This document shows positions 25,562 through 34,321 of a stretch of DNA of 62,426 nt, one piece after another (the stretch's first letter is position 1; every line of letters starts with the position of its first letter). The notes below the pieces were generated by a model. It was not told the origin of the DNA. It was given only the letters and a program-made list of their open reading frames with translations, and searched no databases. The position numbers and the translations under genes are program-made. The DNA is from Limnobacter sp. CACIAM 66H1. Lineage in GTDB: Bacteria > Pseudomonadota > Gammaproteobacteria > Burkholderiales > Burkholderiaceae_B. The stretch is from assembly GCF_001601825.1 (NCBI RefSeq), contig NZ_LUJK01000013.1, positions 1-62,426 of the forward strand. Reading direction: 5' to 3'.

Positions 25562-26611
25562 ATGTTCGAGAAACTCTTTGCGGGTACCTTGATGGCCCTT
25601 GTGATTTGGCAGCCTGGTGCAGCGAATGCAACGACTGCGGTACCAGTACCCTTGCCCCAGTTGCCTGCCACTTTTTCAGGTACTTTGCCTTGCGCCAGTT
25701 GTGAGGGAATTGAAACAAGTATTACCTTGCAGTCCGATGGTACTTTCTTTTCCCGCCAGCGCTACGCGGGGCAAGTTCCTCCCAATCAAGCCAGCGACTT
25801 GGGACGTTGGGTGATGTCGCATTACGGCAATATCGTGGTGATGCAGGGGCAAAACTCAAATCTGCGTTATTTCCGGGTGAATTCAACGGATTCTATTGAA
25901 ATGCTGGATCTGGAAGCGCGCACCATTTTGTCAAACCTGAATTACCATCTGAATCGTACCCAGACGGCTGACTCACTTGACCTGAAGTTGTTTCCGCTTC
26001 GCGGACAGTATGTGTACCTCGCGGATGCTGGTCTTTTTTCAGAATGCGTCTCTGGTTTGAGTTTTCCAGTGTTGGCACAGGGTGACAATATCAAGTTGGA
26101 ACGCGAATATCTGGAACGTCGAAATGAGCCTGGGCAGGCTCTGCTGGCCACAGTGTATGGTCACTTGAAGCTTGCACCCTCCATGGAGGGTGGTCGATTG
26201 GTACCTAGTTTGCTTCCGCTGCGTTATGAACATATTGCGCTTGGGAATTGCGCTACACGTTTGCATTCCGCAAATTTGAAAGACCAGTTCTGGACGCTGG
26301 TTCAACTCAATGGCAAGCCAGTGGTATTACCCGAATCTGGGAGAGCACCGGGTTTGATGCTTCATTCCGAAAATAGTCGTTTGAGTGGCTCGGGTGGGTG
26401 TAACCAGTTGTTGGGTACGTATACTCTCGACGGCCGTTTCGTTCAATTGAACCTAGTCGCTGCCACACGCATGGCCTGTTTGAACGAGGGTAATGTTGAT
26501 GGTGAACTAATCAGCACACTGGCCCAGGTTAGAAGCTGGAATATTCTGGGCCAGCGTATGGAGCTGTATGACCAGCTTGGACGTTTGCTGGCCAGGTTTG
26601 AAGTGGCTTAG
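25562..26611 (+). CDS. NlpE-like N-terminal domain fused to META/HslJ domain
   Basis: This 349-residue exported protein has a signal peptide ending near AANA. The NlpE domain follows, with its GTLPCASCEGIETSITL motif, linked in E. coli to envelope stress and copper sensing. The C-terminal META/HslJ domain (about residues 240-345) includes WTLVQLNGKPV, SGSGGCNQLLGTY and ATRMACL, the usual signature. A lipobox is not visible, so it may be soluble in the periplasm. The ATG at 25562 has GGAG 8 nt upstream; the longer frame from 25535 lacks one. It lies 92 bp from the divergent propeller lipoprotein. Confidence 0.85.
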   Translation: MFEKLFAGTLMALVIWQPGAANATTAVPVPLPQLPATFSGTLPCASCEGIETSITLQSDGTFFSRQRYAGQVPPNQASDLGRWVMSHYGNIVVMQGQNSNLRYFRVNSTDSIEMLDLEARTILSNLNYHLNRTQTADSLDLKLFPLRGQYVYLADAGLFSECVSGLSFPVLAQGDNIKLEREYLERRNEPGQALLATVYGHLKLAPSMEGGRLVPSLLPLRYEHIALGNCATRLHSANLKDQFWTLVQLNGKPVVLPESGRAPGLMLHSENSRLSGSGGCNQLLGTYTLDGRFVQLNLVAATRMACLNEGNVDGELISTLAQVRSWNILGQRMELYDQLGRLLARFEVA

Positions 26612-26615
26612 TGGT

Positions 26616-27839
26616 TCAATCTTGTAACAGTTCGAAGGTGAGCCCAGCGTGTTGCTGCAAGCGGCTCATCAATTGCTCTCCCATCAACGAGGCAGGGGTC
26701 CAGAATCCGCCTGCGTGCTTTTGAATGTCCAGCGCCAGGCACACCGCTGCCTCACCCAGCATTTTACCGGTTGAACCATAACCAGGGTCCATGTCACCTG
26801 TGACTTTGGCGGTCAAGGTATTGCCTTTGCTGGTGGTGCCATAAAAGCGCAGGTCATAAGAGCCTCGCTGCTGCGAAGTCTCGCTCGGTCCTTCACCAGG
26901 TTTGGGCACCACGAATTTTTCGAGTGCCCAACGGGTTGGTGGAAGTGCAGCACCAATCAAGAAACCAGCCATGCCGCTGGCCAGTCCCATCGCAGTGATT
27001 CGGCCTTTGAGCCCGTTGCCTGTCATCATGGCTTCGTCGTATTTGAATTCTTTACCGTATCCGTAATTTTGCAGAGCGTTGCTGCGATGAACCACACGGG
27101 TGTTGATACCTGCCATGACAAAGGGAGCCAGCCAGCTCTTGGCCACTGGATCAAATTCTGCGAAGCTGACATTGGGTTGACGTGCAGCCAGGCGGGCAGG
27201 TGAAATCAAATATGGGTTAGCCAACTTTTTGGCCAGTGACCGGTCTGCAGCAACTTCGCGCGTTACGTTGATCATGCTGGCCACGGTACCGCCTGAAAAT
27301 TCTCCTTTCAGTTTTCTAACCCGCATCCGGATTTGTTGGCAAGGTTCGCCATATTGAACACTGGCGGCCTTTTGTAGAAACAGCACTCCCAGATCAGAGG
27401 GAATGGAATCGAAACCGCAGCAATGCACGATACGAGCACCACTTTGCTTTGCAGTCTCTTCATGGGCTTCAATCATTCGCGCAATCCATTGCACTTCACC
27501 GGTGAGATCACAGTAATCCGTGCCGGTTTCAGCGCAAACTTTGACAAGGCCAGATCCGTACAAGGCATACGGCCCAACTGTTGAAACCACCACCTTGGTT
27601 TTTGAACACAGGTTTTGCAGGTCGGTTTCTTGGCTGGCATTGGCCAAAATCGTTGGCAATTCTCGAGCCTGTTCACCCAGTCTGTTTTTCAGCACCGCGA
27701 GCTTGTCAGCATCCCGTCCGGCAATGGCCCAGTTGATTTCGCCGTTCATGCCATGTCGCCTCCACAAATACTGCACCAGGATCTGACCTACAAAACTGGT
27801 CGCACCAAAGACGATCAAGTCAAACTCTTTCTTTTTCAT
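26616..27839 (-). CDS. Saccharopine dehydrogenase-like / trans-acting enoyl reductase family protein
   Basis: This 407-residue protein has an N-terminal Rossmann domain (FGATSFVGQILVQYL) followed by AGRDADKL, VVVSTVGPYALYG and DYCDLTGE. These are marks of the saccharopine-dehydrogenase-like family that includes mycobacterial trans-acting enoyl reductases and eukaryotic SCCPDH. It likely reduces an unsaturated lipid precursor with NADPH; the exact substrate is unknown. HCCGFDSIPSDLG is also typical of the group. The ATG at 27839 has AGGAG upstream. Its stop is 4 bp from the stop of the NlpE-META gene on the other strand. Confidence 0.85.
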   Translation of the reverse strand: MKKKEFDLIVFGATSFVGQILVQYLWRRHGMNGEINWAIAGRDADKLAVLKNRLGEQARELPTILANASQETDLQNLCSKTKVVVSTVGPYALYGSGLVKVCAETGTDYCDLTGEVQWIARMIEAHEETAKQSGARIVHCCGFDSIPSDLGVLFLQKAASVQYGEPCQQIRMRVRKLKGEFSGGTVASMINVTREVAADRSLAKKLANPYLISPARLAARQPNVSFAEFDPVAKSWLAPFVMAGINTRVVHRSNALQNYGYGKEFKYDEAMMTGNGLKGRITAMGLASGMAGFLIGAALPPTRWALEKFVVPKPGEGPSETSQQRGSYDLRFYGTTSKGNTLTAKVTGDMDPGYGSTGKMLGEAAVCLALDIQKHAGGFWTPASLMGEQLMSRLQQHAGLTFELLQD

Positions 27840-28014
27840 TCTGCTTTATCTCCTGAATTTATTGTGTTTTGCCAGATTCTCTCACACTCAATAAACCTTG
27901 TATTGATATTCGGAATACCGATTATTTCTAGGCCCTCAGGGTGATAGGGGGTGACCGGAGCTTTAACCCGAACGGGGGGACGCAAATTGGATGTGGAATA
28001 TTTAATGTGAATCC

Positions 28015-28028
28015 ATTCTCCGGAGAAT
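28015..28028 (+). promoter_or_regulatory. Palindrome over the ribosome-binding site of the FeeM-like gene
   Basis: ATTCTCCGGAGAAT is a perfect 14-bp palindrome and contains the Shine-Dalgarno GGAG, 6 nt before the ATG at 28032. Folding would hide the ribosome-binding site; alternatively a dimeric protein could bind the DNA. Either would limit expression of the autoinducer-synthase-like gene. Confidence 0.45.
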
Positions 28029-28031
28029 CCC

Positions 28032-28745
28032 ATGTCCAGTGTTTCAGAAGTCAACTTTCTGTTCGATTCCACCTCGCAGTTGTTACCGTTCTGGATCGCG
28101 ATTGCGAAAACCGAGCATGAGCTGGAGTTGGCTGCCAAAGCCCGGCAACTTGCCTACGGAAGGCATCTTCCGTCGCTCGGTGAAATGCTGGCCAAACCCG
28201 ATGCTGATGATGCTCATCCTGACTCCGCGGTACTGCTGGCGTTCTCAAAGCTGGATGGAAGTTGTATCGGTACGGTGCGTGTACAGATTGCCAATCAGCA
28301 GCAGCTTCGTCTCGAGGAGTCGTATGTATTGCCCAAGGCCCTGAGTACCGGTCGAGTTGCCGAGGTGTCAAGGCTGGCCATCCCTGCTCGGTCCAATGGT
28401 TTGACGTTGAGGTTGATGCTGATCAAGGCAGCGTATTGGTACATCAGGGCCAAGCTGGTGGACCGCTGTTTTCTGTGTGTGCGTTATCCGGTGGACAGGC
28501 AATACCGACGATTCGAACTTGATGATGTGCTACAGCCCAATGAGTTTGTAGAGATGAAACACATCGGCATGATTCCCCATCGAATTCTCTGGTTTGATGT
28601 ATTTCACATTGAAGCACGTTGGTTGCTCAGTGCAAATCCGCTCCATTCAGTTTATTTCGCAAGTTCGCATCCTGATTTGCTGCAAAACATTCAGATGCGT
28701 ACCTTGCAACTGGAAACCCAACAACAAGTGCGGTCCATTGGATGA
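28032..28745 (+). CDS. FeeM-like N-acyl amino acid synthase / acyltransferase
   Basis: This 237-residue GNAT-fold protein resembles the FeeM / PEP-CTERM-associated acyltransferase group, relatives of LuxI. The pattern AAKARQLAYGRHL, then VLLAFSKLDGSCIGTVRV and GRVAEVSRLAIP, matches the conserved R-x-xVY and E-x-SRxx core of that fold. FeeM makes long-chain N-acyl amino acids from acyl-ACP, which can act as signals. The start has a good GGAG. The last codons overlap the next gene (ATGA), so it is translationally coupled to a c-di-GMP protein. The product and whether it signals are inference. Confidence 0.75.
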   Translation: MSSVSEVNFLFDSTSQLLPFWIAIAKTEHELELAAKARQLAYGRHLPSLGEMLAKPDADDAHPDSAVLLAFSKLDGSCIGTVRVQIANQQQLRLEESYVLPKALSTGRVAEVSRLAIPARSNGLTLRLMLIKAAYWYIRAKLVDRCFLCVRYPVDRQYRRFELDDVLQPNEFVEMKHIGMIPHRILWFDVFHIEARWLLSANPLHSVYFASSHPDLLQNIQMRTLQLETQQQVRSIG

Positions 28746-31642
28746 TTGTCATGCCTGTAGCTGTCGCCGACTCTTTTCAGAGAATATCCTGGGTGCCATT
28801 CCTCTCGGTGGTTTTGTTGAGTTTTTTTCTGATTGTGTCTTTTGTGAATTTATCGGTTCTGGAGGAGAACAGCCCCGACGAGGTGCCGCTGGCATTCTCA
28901 AGTCTCTCGGACAATGAGGTACACGGCAGTTTGTTCAGTGTGATTGAACAACTCAAAAATCAACCCGAGCTGCCTGTATTGCGAACTCATCTGAACGAGA
29001 CACCTTTTTGGGTTTACGCAAGTGTGTCGCAAACCATGGCACAACAGCACGAGAAAATCTTCTTCAGGTCGCGGCATCTTGTGCAGTCTTCGTGTTGGTT
29101 GGCCATGCAAAGCGGCAGCTTGCAGGAAATTCAACTGGAGGCCAATCAGGGGCGGGCGGTATCAGCGCATCTTGTAAATAGCACTGGCTTGCAAGGTGTG
29201 CTTTGTCAGTTCAAGTTCATTGGGCCAGCAAGTCTCGAAATTGGTTTACAGACTGCCGGAAACTTCAATGCAGCGACTGTCATTTCTGAACGTCGGCAAA
29301 GTTTTCTGGAGGGTGTGCTTTATCTGATGATTGGCATGGTAGCAGTCGCTGCATTCATGACCCGCAGCGCCCTGTTTGTCATTTATGGATTCTGGCTGTT
29401 TGCCAGTCTTCGATTGGTGGCTTTGTCCGAAGGTTGGGACCATTCAATCTTTGGTTTTGACCTTGAATCTGAGCCGCTCATGCGGGCTCGAATGTTGGCC
29501 TTGGCCATGTACTTTACTTCGACGGTGCTCATTGTGTGGCATCTGTTTGAGAACATTCGACGCGATTCTTGGTTGGGAGTTCTGAGAGCCTTGCAATGCG
29601 CCAGTGCTCTTTTGACGGTGTTGGCGCTTTTTTCCCCTTACCGGACTTTTCTCGAACTGTTCTGGCCCATCAGTTTGGTGGCGGCCTCGGCTGTAGCGTG
29701 GGTCGTGATTCAAAATTTTCTCGAAAAACGTGACCGAGTAGCGATTTATTATCTCGCTGCCATGCTGATATCACTCACTGGTGCTGTGGCAGAAGTATTG
29801 TCGGCCTGGTTTGATCAACGCTTCTTGTTACAGTATTTCAACAGTGCTTCAGTCACGGTACTGGCCAGTGTGATGACTGCTGTGGCTTTGGCTGAGTTTT
29901 TAAGGAAAACACAACGGCAGCAACAGTTGGCAGCGCAGGCAGTCAAGCAGGCCCACGAGCGCCTTGAGAGTGTTTTCGATATTGCACCCTCGGCGATGTT
30001 CACTTGCACGCGTCACGGTCAACTGATTCACTTCAACAAACAGTTTACCGACCTTTTTCTGAACCGTGACGGAAGGCCTACACTCGACTTTCTGCAGCCG
30101 CAGCGACTTGCTGCCCTGTTTAACTTGCTAGAACATCCAGGGAAATCATCCAGGCGGGAAATGCCTGTGTTGGGTAGCGAAGGACAAACTCGTTGGTATG
30201 AATTGGTGGTGAGTCGCGATCACCAGGAACTTGTGGGGGTCGTGTGCGATTTCACAGCCAGAAAAGACCGCGAACTGGCTTTGCAGTACCAGGCCACACA
30301 CGATGAATTGACTGGTGCATTAAACCGCCGGGGTTTGCAAAACACGATCCACAACAAGCTGAGCAGACGCACCGCCAGTTTCACTTTCTTTTGTGTCGAT
30401 ATTCAGCAGTTTTCACGTTTGATCAGCGCCTATGGTCTTGCAGTTTCGGATCAGTTGTTGCAGGCGTTTTATACAGAGTTATATCGGCACATGAATGCCC
30501 ACGGCGATATAGCACGGCTGCATGTTGATCAGTTCTCAATCATGATTCACCAGAGCGACCTTGAGCAAGCGGAACAGGCCTTCAATGCATTTTTACATCG
30601 GCTTGATTCGGTGCCTTTTCAACTGGATGGCCGCAGCATTCAAACGGCCGTGCTCGCCACGGTGGTATTTCAGGGTCTGGTGGACAATGTGCTCGATGTG
30701 ATGGAGACCGTTGAGATGTCCATGCGGGAGTCGAAGCTGAAAGCGAAACGCAACAGCAAGGTGGAGAGGATTGTTTTTGAGCAGAATCAGACCCGTAGGT
30801 TGCTGGACCAATCCAGAACCATACGCCGACTGGATGATCAACAATTGCCCGCTGGCTTGACTTTGGCGTGGCAACCCATACTGGCCATCAACGAGTCCAA
30901 TGGTTCTCTCTACGCTGAGGCCTTGTTAAGGATCAAGGATGACAATGGGAAGCTTGCATCGGCAGGATTCTTGATTGAGGCCTGCGAGCGAGGAGGGTAC
31001 ACGGCATTTTTGGACAATTGGGTGTTAAGCCGATCACTTGATTTTCTCGCTCAACATGCAAAGCAATTGAACAAGTTGAGCGTCCTGAGCATTAATGTAT
31101 CGCCGGGTTCCTTGAATGATGAAACATTTCTTCAGGATACATTGGCGTTGATTCAGGCGCATCAACAGCATGCGTCCAAACTGTGTCTGGAGATTACCGA
31201 GGTAGGTTCGGTGATCAATCTACAGGCCGTGCAGAGCTTCATTGAGCAAGTCAGAGGTATGGGCGTGCGTATCGCGCTGGATGACTTTGGTGCGGGGTAC
31301 AGCAATTTCAGGTACGCGATGGACCTGCATGCAGACGTGATCAAGATTGACGGGTCTATCGTGAAGAATATTTGCCACAGCACCGAAAGCCATGCTGTGA
31401 TTACCGCCATTGTGGGCTTGGCCCATGACCTGGGTTGCAAGTGTGTAGCCGAGTGGGTAGAGGATCTACACACCTTGCGAGAAGTGAAAGAACTTGGTGT
31501 GGATTATGTACAGGGTTACCTGGTATCGCCTGCAGTGGAGTGTTCACGTTTTCTGAATTTGACCGACCCGCTTGATTTGATTGATGACAAAAAGCGGGCC
31601 ACATTAATTCAAGACGTGGTATTGGCCATTGAAGACTGCTGA
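28742..31642 (+). CDS. 7TM-PAS-GGDEF-EAL protein, likely c-di-GMP phosphodiesterase
   Basis: This is a 966-residue signalling protein. An N-terminal membrane helix and a periplasmic domain of about 145 residues are followed by seven membrane helices (about 190-390, 7TMR-DISM type), a PAS domain (about 410-515), GGDEF (about 520-680) and EAL (about 700-950). The GGDEF motif is degenerate (RLHVDQF in place of RLGGDEF), so cyclase activity is unlikely. EAL residues are kept: EALLR, SINVSP, LEITE, ALDDFGAGYSNF, IKIDGS, AEWVED and VQGYLVS. It should therefore degrade c-di-GMP in response to a ligand bound outside. It overlaps the FeeM-like gene by 4 nt, and its 3' end overlaps the opposing MscS gene by 34 bp. 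Confidence 0.88.
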   Translation: MIVMPVAVADSFQRISWVPFLSVVLLSFFLIVSFVNLSVLEENSPDEVPLAFSSLSDNEVHGSLFSVIEQLKNQPELPVLRTHLNETPFWVYASVSQTMAQQHEKIFFRSRHLVQSSCWLAMQSGSLQEIQLEANQGRAVSAHLVNSTGLQGVLCQFKFIGPASLEIGLQTAGNFNAATVISERRQSFLEGVLYLMIGMVAVAAFMTRSALFVIYGFWLFASLRLVALSEGWDHSIFGFDLESEPLMRARMLALAMYFTSTVLIVWHLFENIRRDSWLGVLRALQCASALLTVLALFSPYRTFLELFWPISLVAASAVAWVVIQNFLEKRDRVAIYYLAAMLISLTGAVAEVLSAWFDQRFLLQYFNSASVTVLASVMTAVALAEFLRKTQRQQQLAAQAVKQAHERLESVFDIAPSAMFTCTRHGQLIHFNKQFTDLFLNRDGRPTLDFLQPQRLAALFNLLEHPGKSSRREMPVLGSEGQTRWYELVVSRDHQELVGVVCDFTARKDRELALQYQATHDELTGALNRRGLQNTIHNKLSRRTASFTFFCVDIQQFSRLISAYGLAVSDQLLQAFYTELYRHMNAHGDIARLHVDQFSIMIHQSDLEQAEQAFNAFLHRLDSVPFQLDGRSIQTAVLATVVFQGLVDNVLDVMETVEMSMRESKLKAKRNSKVERIVFEQNQTRRLLDQSRTIRRLDDQQLPAGLTLAWQPILAINESNGSLYAEALLRIKDDNGKLASAGFLIEACERGGYTAFLDNWVLSRSLDFLAQHAKQLNKLSVLSINVSPGSLNDETFLQDTLALIQAHQQHASKLCLEITEVGSVINLQAVQSFIEQVRGMGVRIALDDFGAGYSNFRYAMDLHADVIKIDGSIVKNICHSTESHAVITAIVGLAHDLGCKCVAEWVEDLHTLREVKELGVDYVQGYLVSPAVECSRFLNLTDPLDLIDDKKRATLIQDVVLAIEDC

Positions 31643-32538
31643 GTATTCTGCTGACTCTGTGCAGGTATGGGAGGTGCCATTTCCGAGTATTCAACCCAGA
31701 ATCGTTTCACGATAGATTTTTCAAGCTGCCCGCGTTTGTTCAATGGACAGGCAAAGCGCAAGGTCATGCGCAAACATTTTTCGTCTACGCTCGCCCAGAA
31801 GACTTCAGGCCTTGCCTTGGGCAAGTCCACGAAATTGTCGCGTTCTACAGCAGAGAAATGGCGCTCGGCCTCATCGATCCAGTGTTTGCCTGCCTCGTTG
31901 GCCAGTTTCAGCGCAAGCGATTCAGCGGCCTGAATTTTCACCGATTTGTCGAAGTTAAAGTCAATCAGGTGTATGCCATATGAGCCGTACACCGACAGGT
32001 TTTTCATGGCCTGCGTGAATACCAAACTGTTGGGTAGAGAAAGCAGACGACCAGTCTGTTTTTTCGACGGTCCAATTTCAGCCAGTTCGAATGTGACAAA
32101 ACCGGTGTTGACCAGCTGCCCGGTGAATTGACCCACTTCAATGGTGCTACCGATCCGCAGGCTTTTGTTCAATGAAATCACCAAAGCACCCCAGAGGCAG
32201 AGAATGAACTCTTTGCTGACAATCAACAATGCGCCACCGATTGCAGCCAAAGAAATCAGAAAACCTGTGATTTGTCCCGACCATAAAGCCAGCACCAACA
32301 ATAGCGCTGTGACCCAAACAATGTTTTTACGCCGAACCCATGTAGCCCGTACATTGCCGGTTTGGGGTGGTGTGGCTTTTGTCTCTCGTAGGAGTCGCCA
32401 GTGCATCAAGCGGTTGATGGTGGTAGCCAACATCAAAATGGCGATGGACAATATCAGCTTGCCCAGGCGGCCTTCAAGAAAATTGAAAACCTGTTCCACC
32501 GACGGTTCGAGGTCTCTGAAAAATTGAATAATTTCCAT
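31609..32538 (-). CDS. MscS-family mechanosensitive channel
   Basis: This 309-residue protein has three N-terminal hydrophobic helices (about 25-45, 75-95, 95-125) and a beta-rich MscS domain, with SLNKSLRIGSTIEVGQFTGQLVNTGFVTFELAEI as core. It would open under membrane tension to release solutes. The ATG at 32538 is chosen because it follows the Kef-type gene stop by one base. The longer open frame upstream runs through that gene and is rejected. The operon order thiolase, Kef antiporter, MscS suggests an osmotic/ionic stress unit at its end. It overlaps the opposing EAL gene by 34 bp. Confidence 0.88.
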   Translation of the reverse strand: MEIIQFFRDLEPSVEQVFNFLEGRLGKLILSIAILMLATTINRLMHWRLLRETKATPPQTGNVRATWVRRKNIVWVTALLLVLALWSGQITGFLISLAAIGGALLIVSKEFILCLWGALVISLNKSLRIGSTIEVGQFTGQLVNTGFVTFELAEIGPSKKQTGRLLSLPNSLVFTQAMKNLSVYGSYGIHLIDFNFDKSVKIQAAESLALKLANEAGKHWIDEAERHFSAVERDNFVDLPKARPEVFWASVDEKCLRMTLRFACPLNKRGQLEKSIVKRFWVEYSEMAPPIPAQSQQNTQQSSMANTTS

Positions 32539-32539
32539 G

Positions 32540-34303
32540 TTAGCTTCTAGTTGCTGCTCGTTGATCTTGCTGGAAGATGGCTTCGAGTTCCTCGCGTCCC
32601 TGTCGACCAATCTCAATGACTTTCTCGCTGTCGCCCAGTACCTTGGCCTGCTTGTTGAGCAGGCTTTCATCGTGTTGTTTGAATGTTTCGGCTTTTTGCA
32701 TCGCTTGGCCGTCGCTGTAACCCAGGGCATGAAGTGCCTCGGTGGCTGCTTCCAGTGCGCCTGCGAATAATTCACGAACCACCGAATGTGCACCCGCCGC
32801 TTTCGAGGCAAGATAGTCATTGCGGTTGTGGGAGCGGGCGATGATGGTGATTTTCGGGTAGTGATGAACAATAAACTCGACGATCGCTTGAGTCATTTTT
32901 GGGTCGTCGATCGCAACAATGGCGGTACGTACCTTGGAAATCCCTGCCGCTTCCAGTACTTCAGCCCGAGACGCGTCACCGTAATAGACTTGATTGCCGA
33001 ATTTTTTTACGAACTCAATGTGTTCGGCGTTTTTGTCCAGTGCGGTGAAGTGAATTTGGTTGGCTGCCAGAATACGACCAGTCACCTGGCCAAAACGTCC
33101 GAAACCGAGAATCAATGCTTCCGATTCGCTGCTGTCAAACTTCTCGATGTTTTCCGGGGCTTTGGCGATCTGTTTGTCGGTGAATTTCTCAAACCACAAC
33201 ACTGCGGGTACAGTCAGTGCCATTGAGATGCCAATCATCAAATTGACCATACCTGCTGTACCTTCGCCCAGCAAGCGCAAGTCCATGGCTTGGGCCATAA
33301 TCACGAAACCGAATTCACCACCCTGGCACAGCATCAAGCCCAGCATCAGGCCACGAGGGAAGGGAACGCCTGCCAGCATAACCAGCCCAATGATGACTCC
33401 TGCTTTCAATGCCATCAGTCCCAGGGTGCCAAACATCACAGTCAGGGGCGATTCAATCAGCAAGCCGAAATTCAAGGTCATGCCAATCGAGATAAAAAAC
33501 AGACCCAGGCTTAAGCCCTTGAAGGGCTCTACGTCGGCCTCGAGTTGATGACGAAAGGAAGAGTTGGCCAGCATCATGCCAGCCATAAAGGCACCCAGAC
33601 CCATGGACAGGTTGGCATGTTCCATGACCACCGCAGCGCCCAAGACAATCAACAAGGCCACCACCGTCATGATTTCACGTCCGCCGTAGCGGGACAAAAA
33701 TTGCAGCGCCGGGTTGATGAGATAGCGAGCGAATACAATCAAACCAAGGATGGCTGCAGGTGCAAGCCACCATTGACCAGGGTCGGTATCGGGCTCGATG
33801 GGCGCCAGGGCTTGTACAGCAAACAGGATGGGCACCACTGCCAGGTCCTGAAACAGCAGCATTGAAAAACCACGCCGGCCATCCTCATTGCCCAAGATGC
33901 CTTTGTCAGCCATCAACTGAATGGCGAATGCGGTGGAGGAGAGGCCCAGTGCCAGAGCGATCACCAGCGCAGCATTGCCATTCATTTCGAACAGAAAAGC
34001 CAACACACCGTAGATCATGCCTGCTGTAATCAGCAATTGACCCGAGCCTAACAGCAGCACCTGGGCACGCATGGCCCAAAGCTTGGCGGGTTCCAGTTCC
34101 AGCCCAATGACAAACAGCAGCAAGATGACGCCAATTTCAGAGAAGTGCAGCGCCTTTTCCGGGTCATCGATCAGCCCTAGCACTTGGGGGCCAATGACCA
34201 CGCCGGCAGCCAGATAACCCAAAATTGCGCCCAAACCCAATTTCTTGAACAGGGGCACCGCCAGGGCGGCAGCCAGCAAAAAGTAAACAACACTTTCCAT
34301 CAT
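32540..34303 (-). CDS. CPA2 cation:proton antiporter, KefB/KefC type
   Basis: This 587-residue protein has about twelve to thirteen membrane helices (residues 1-380) and a C-terminal TrkA-N/RCK domain with a Rossmann motif LILGFGRFGQVTGRIL. Family signatures include LGYLAAGVVIGP, LLFVIGLELEP, ALGLSSTAFAIQ and FQDLAVVPILF. It exports K+ (or another cation) in exchange for H+, usually gated by ligand binding to RCK. The KefB/KefC glutathione-adduct control cannot be proven here. It starts 18 bp after the thiolase stop and ends 1 bp before MscS, so it belongs to a three-gene transcript. Confidence 0.92.
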   Translation of the reverse strand: MMESVVYFLLAAALAVPLFKKLGLGAILGYLAAGVVIGPQVLGLIDDPEKALHFSEIGVILLLFVIGLELEPAKLWAMRAQVLLLGSGQLLITAGMIYGVLAFLFEMNGNAALVIALALGLSSTAFAIQLMADKGILGNEDGRRGFSMLLFQDLAVVPILFAVQALAPIEPDTDPGQWWLAPAAILGLIVFARYLINPALQFLSRYGGREIMTVVALLIVLGAAVVMEHANLSMGLGAFMAGMMLANSSFRHQLEADVEPFKGLSLGLFFISIGMTLNFGLLIESPLTVMFGTLGLMALKAGVIIGLVMLAGVPFPRGLMLGLMLCQGGEFGFVIMAQAMDLRLLGEGTAGMVNLMIGISMALTVPAVLWFEKFTDKQIAKAPENIEKFDSSESEALILGFGRFGQVTGRILAANQIHFTALDKNAEHIEFVKKFGNQVYYGDASRAEVLEAAGISKVRTAIVAIDDPKMTQAIVEFIVHHYPKITIIARSHNRNDYLASKAAGAHSVVRELFAGALEAATEALHALGYSDGQAMQKAETFKQHDESLLNKQAKVLGDSEKVIEIGRQGREELEAIFQQDQRAATRS

Positions 34304-34321
34304 TTTTGTCTCTCGATCTTT

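Noticed and set aside
25470-25718. N-terminal extension of the propeller lipoprotein
   Set aside because: The lipoprotein signal starts at 25469 with a good ribosome-binding site; the extension overlaps the divergent gene start and is not signal-like.
32541-32871. N-terminal extension of the MscS gene
   Set aside because: It runs through the Kef-type gene in another frame; the MscS start follows that gene's stop.
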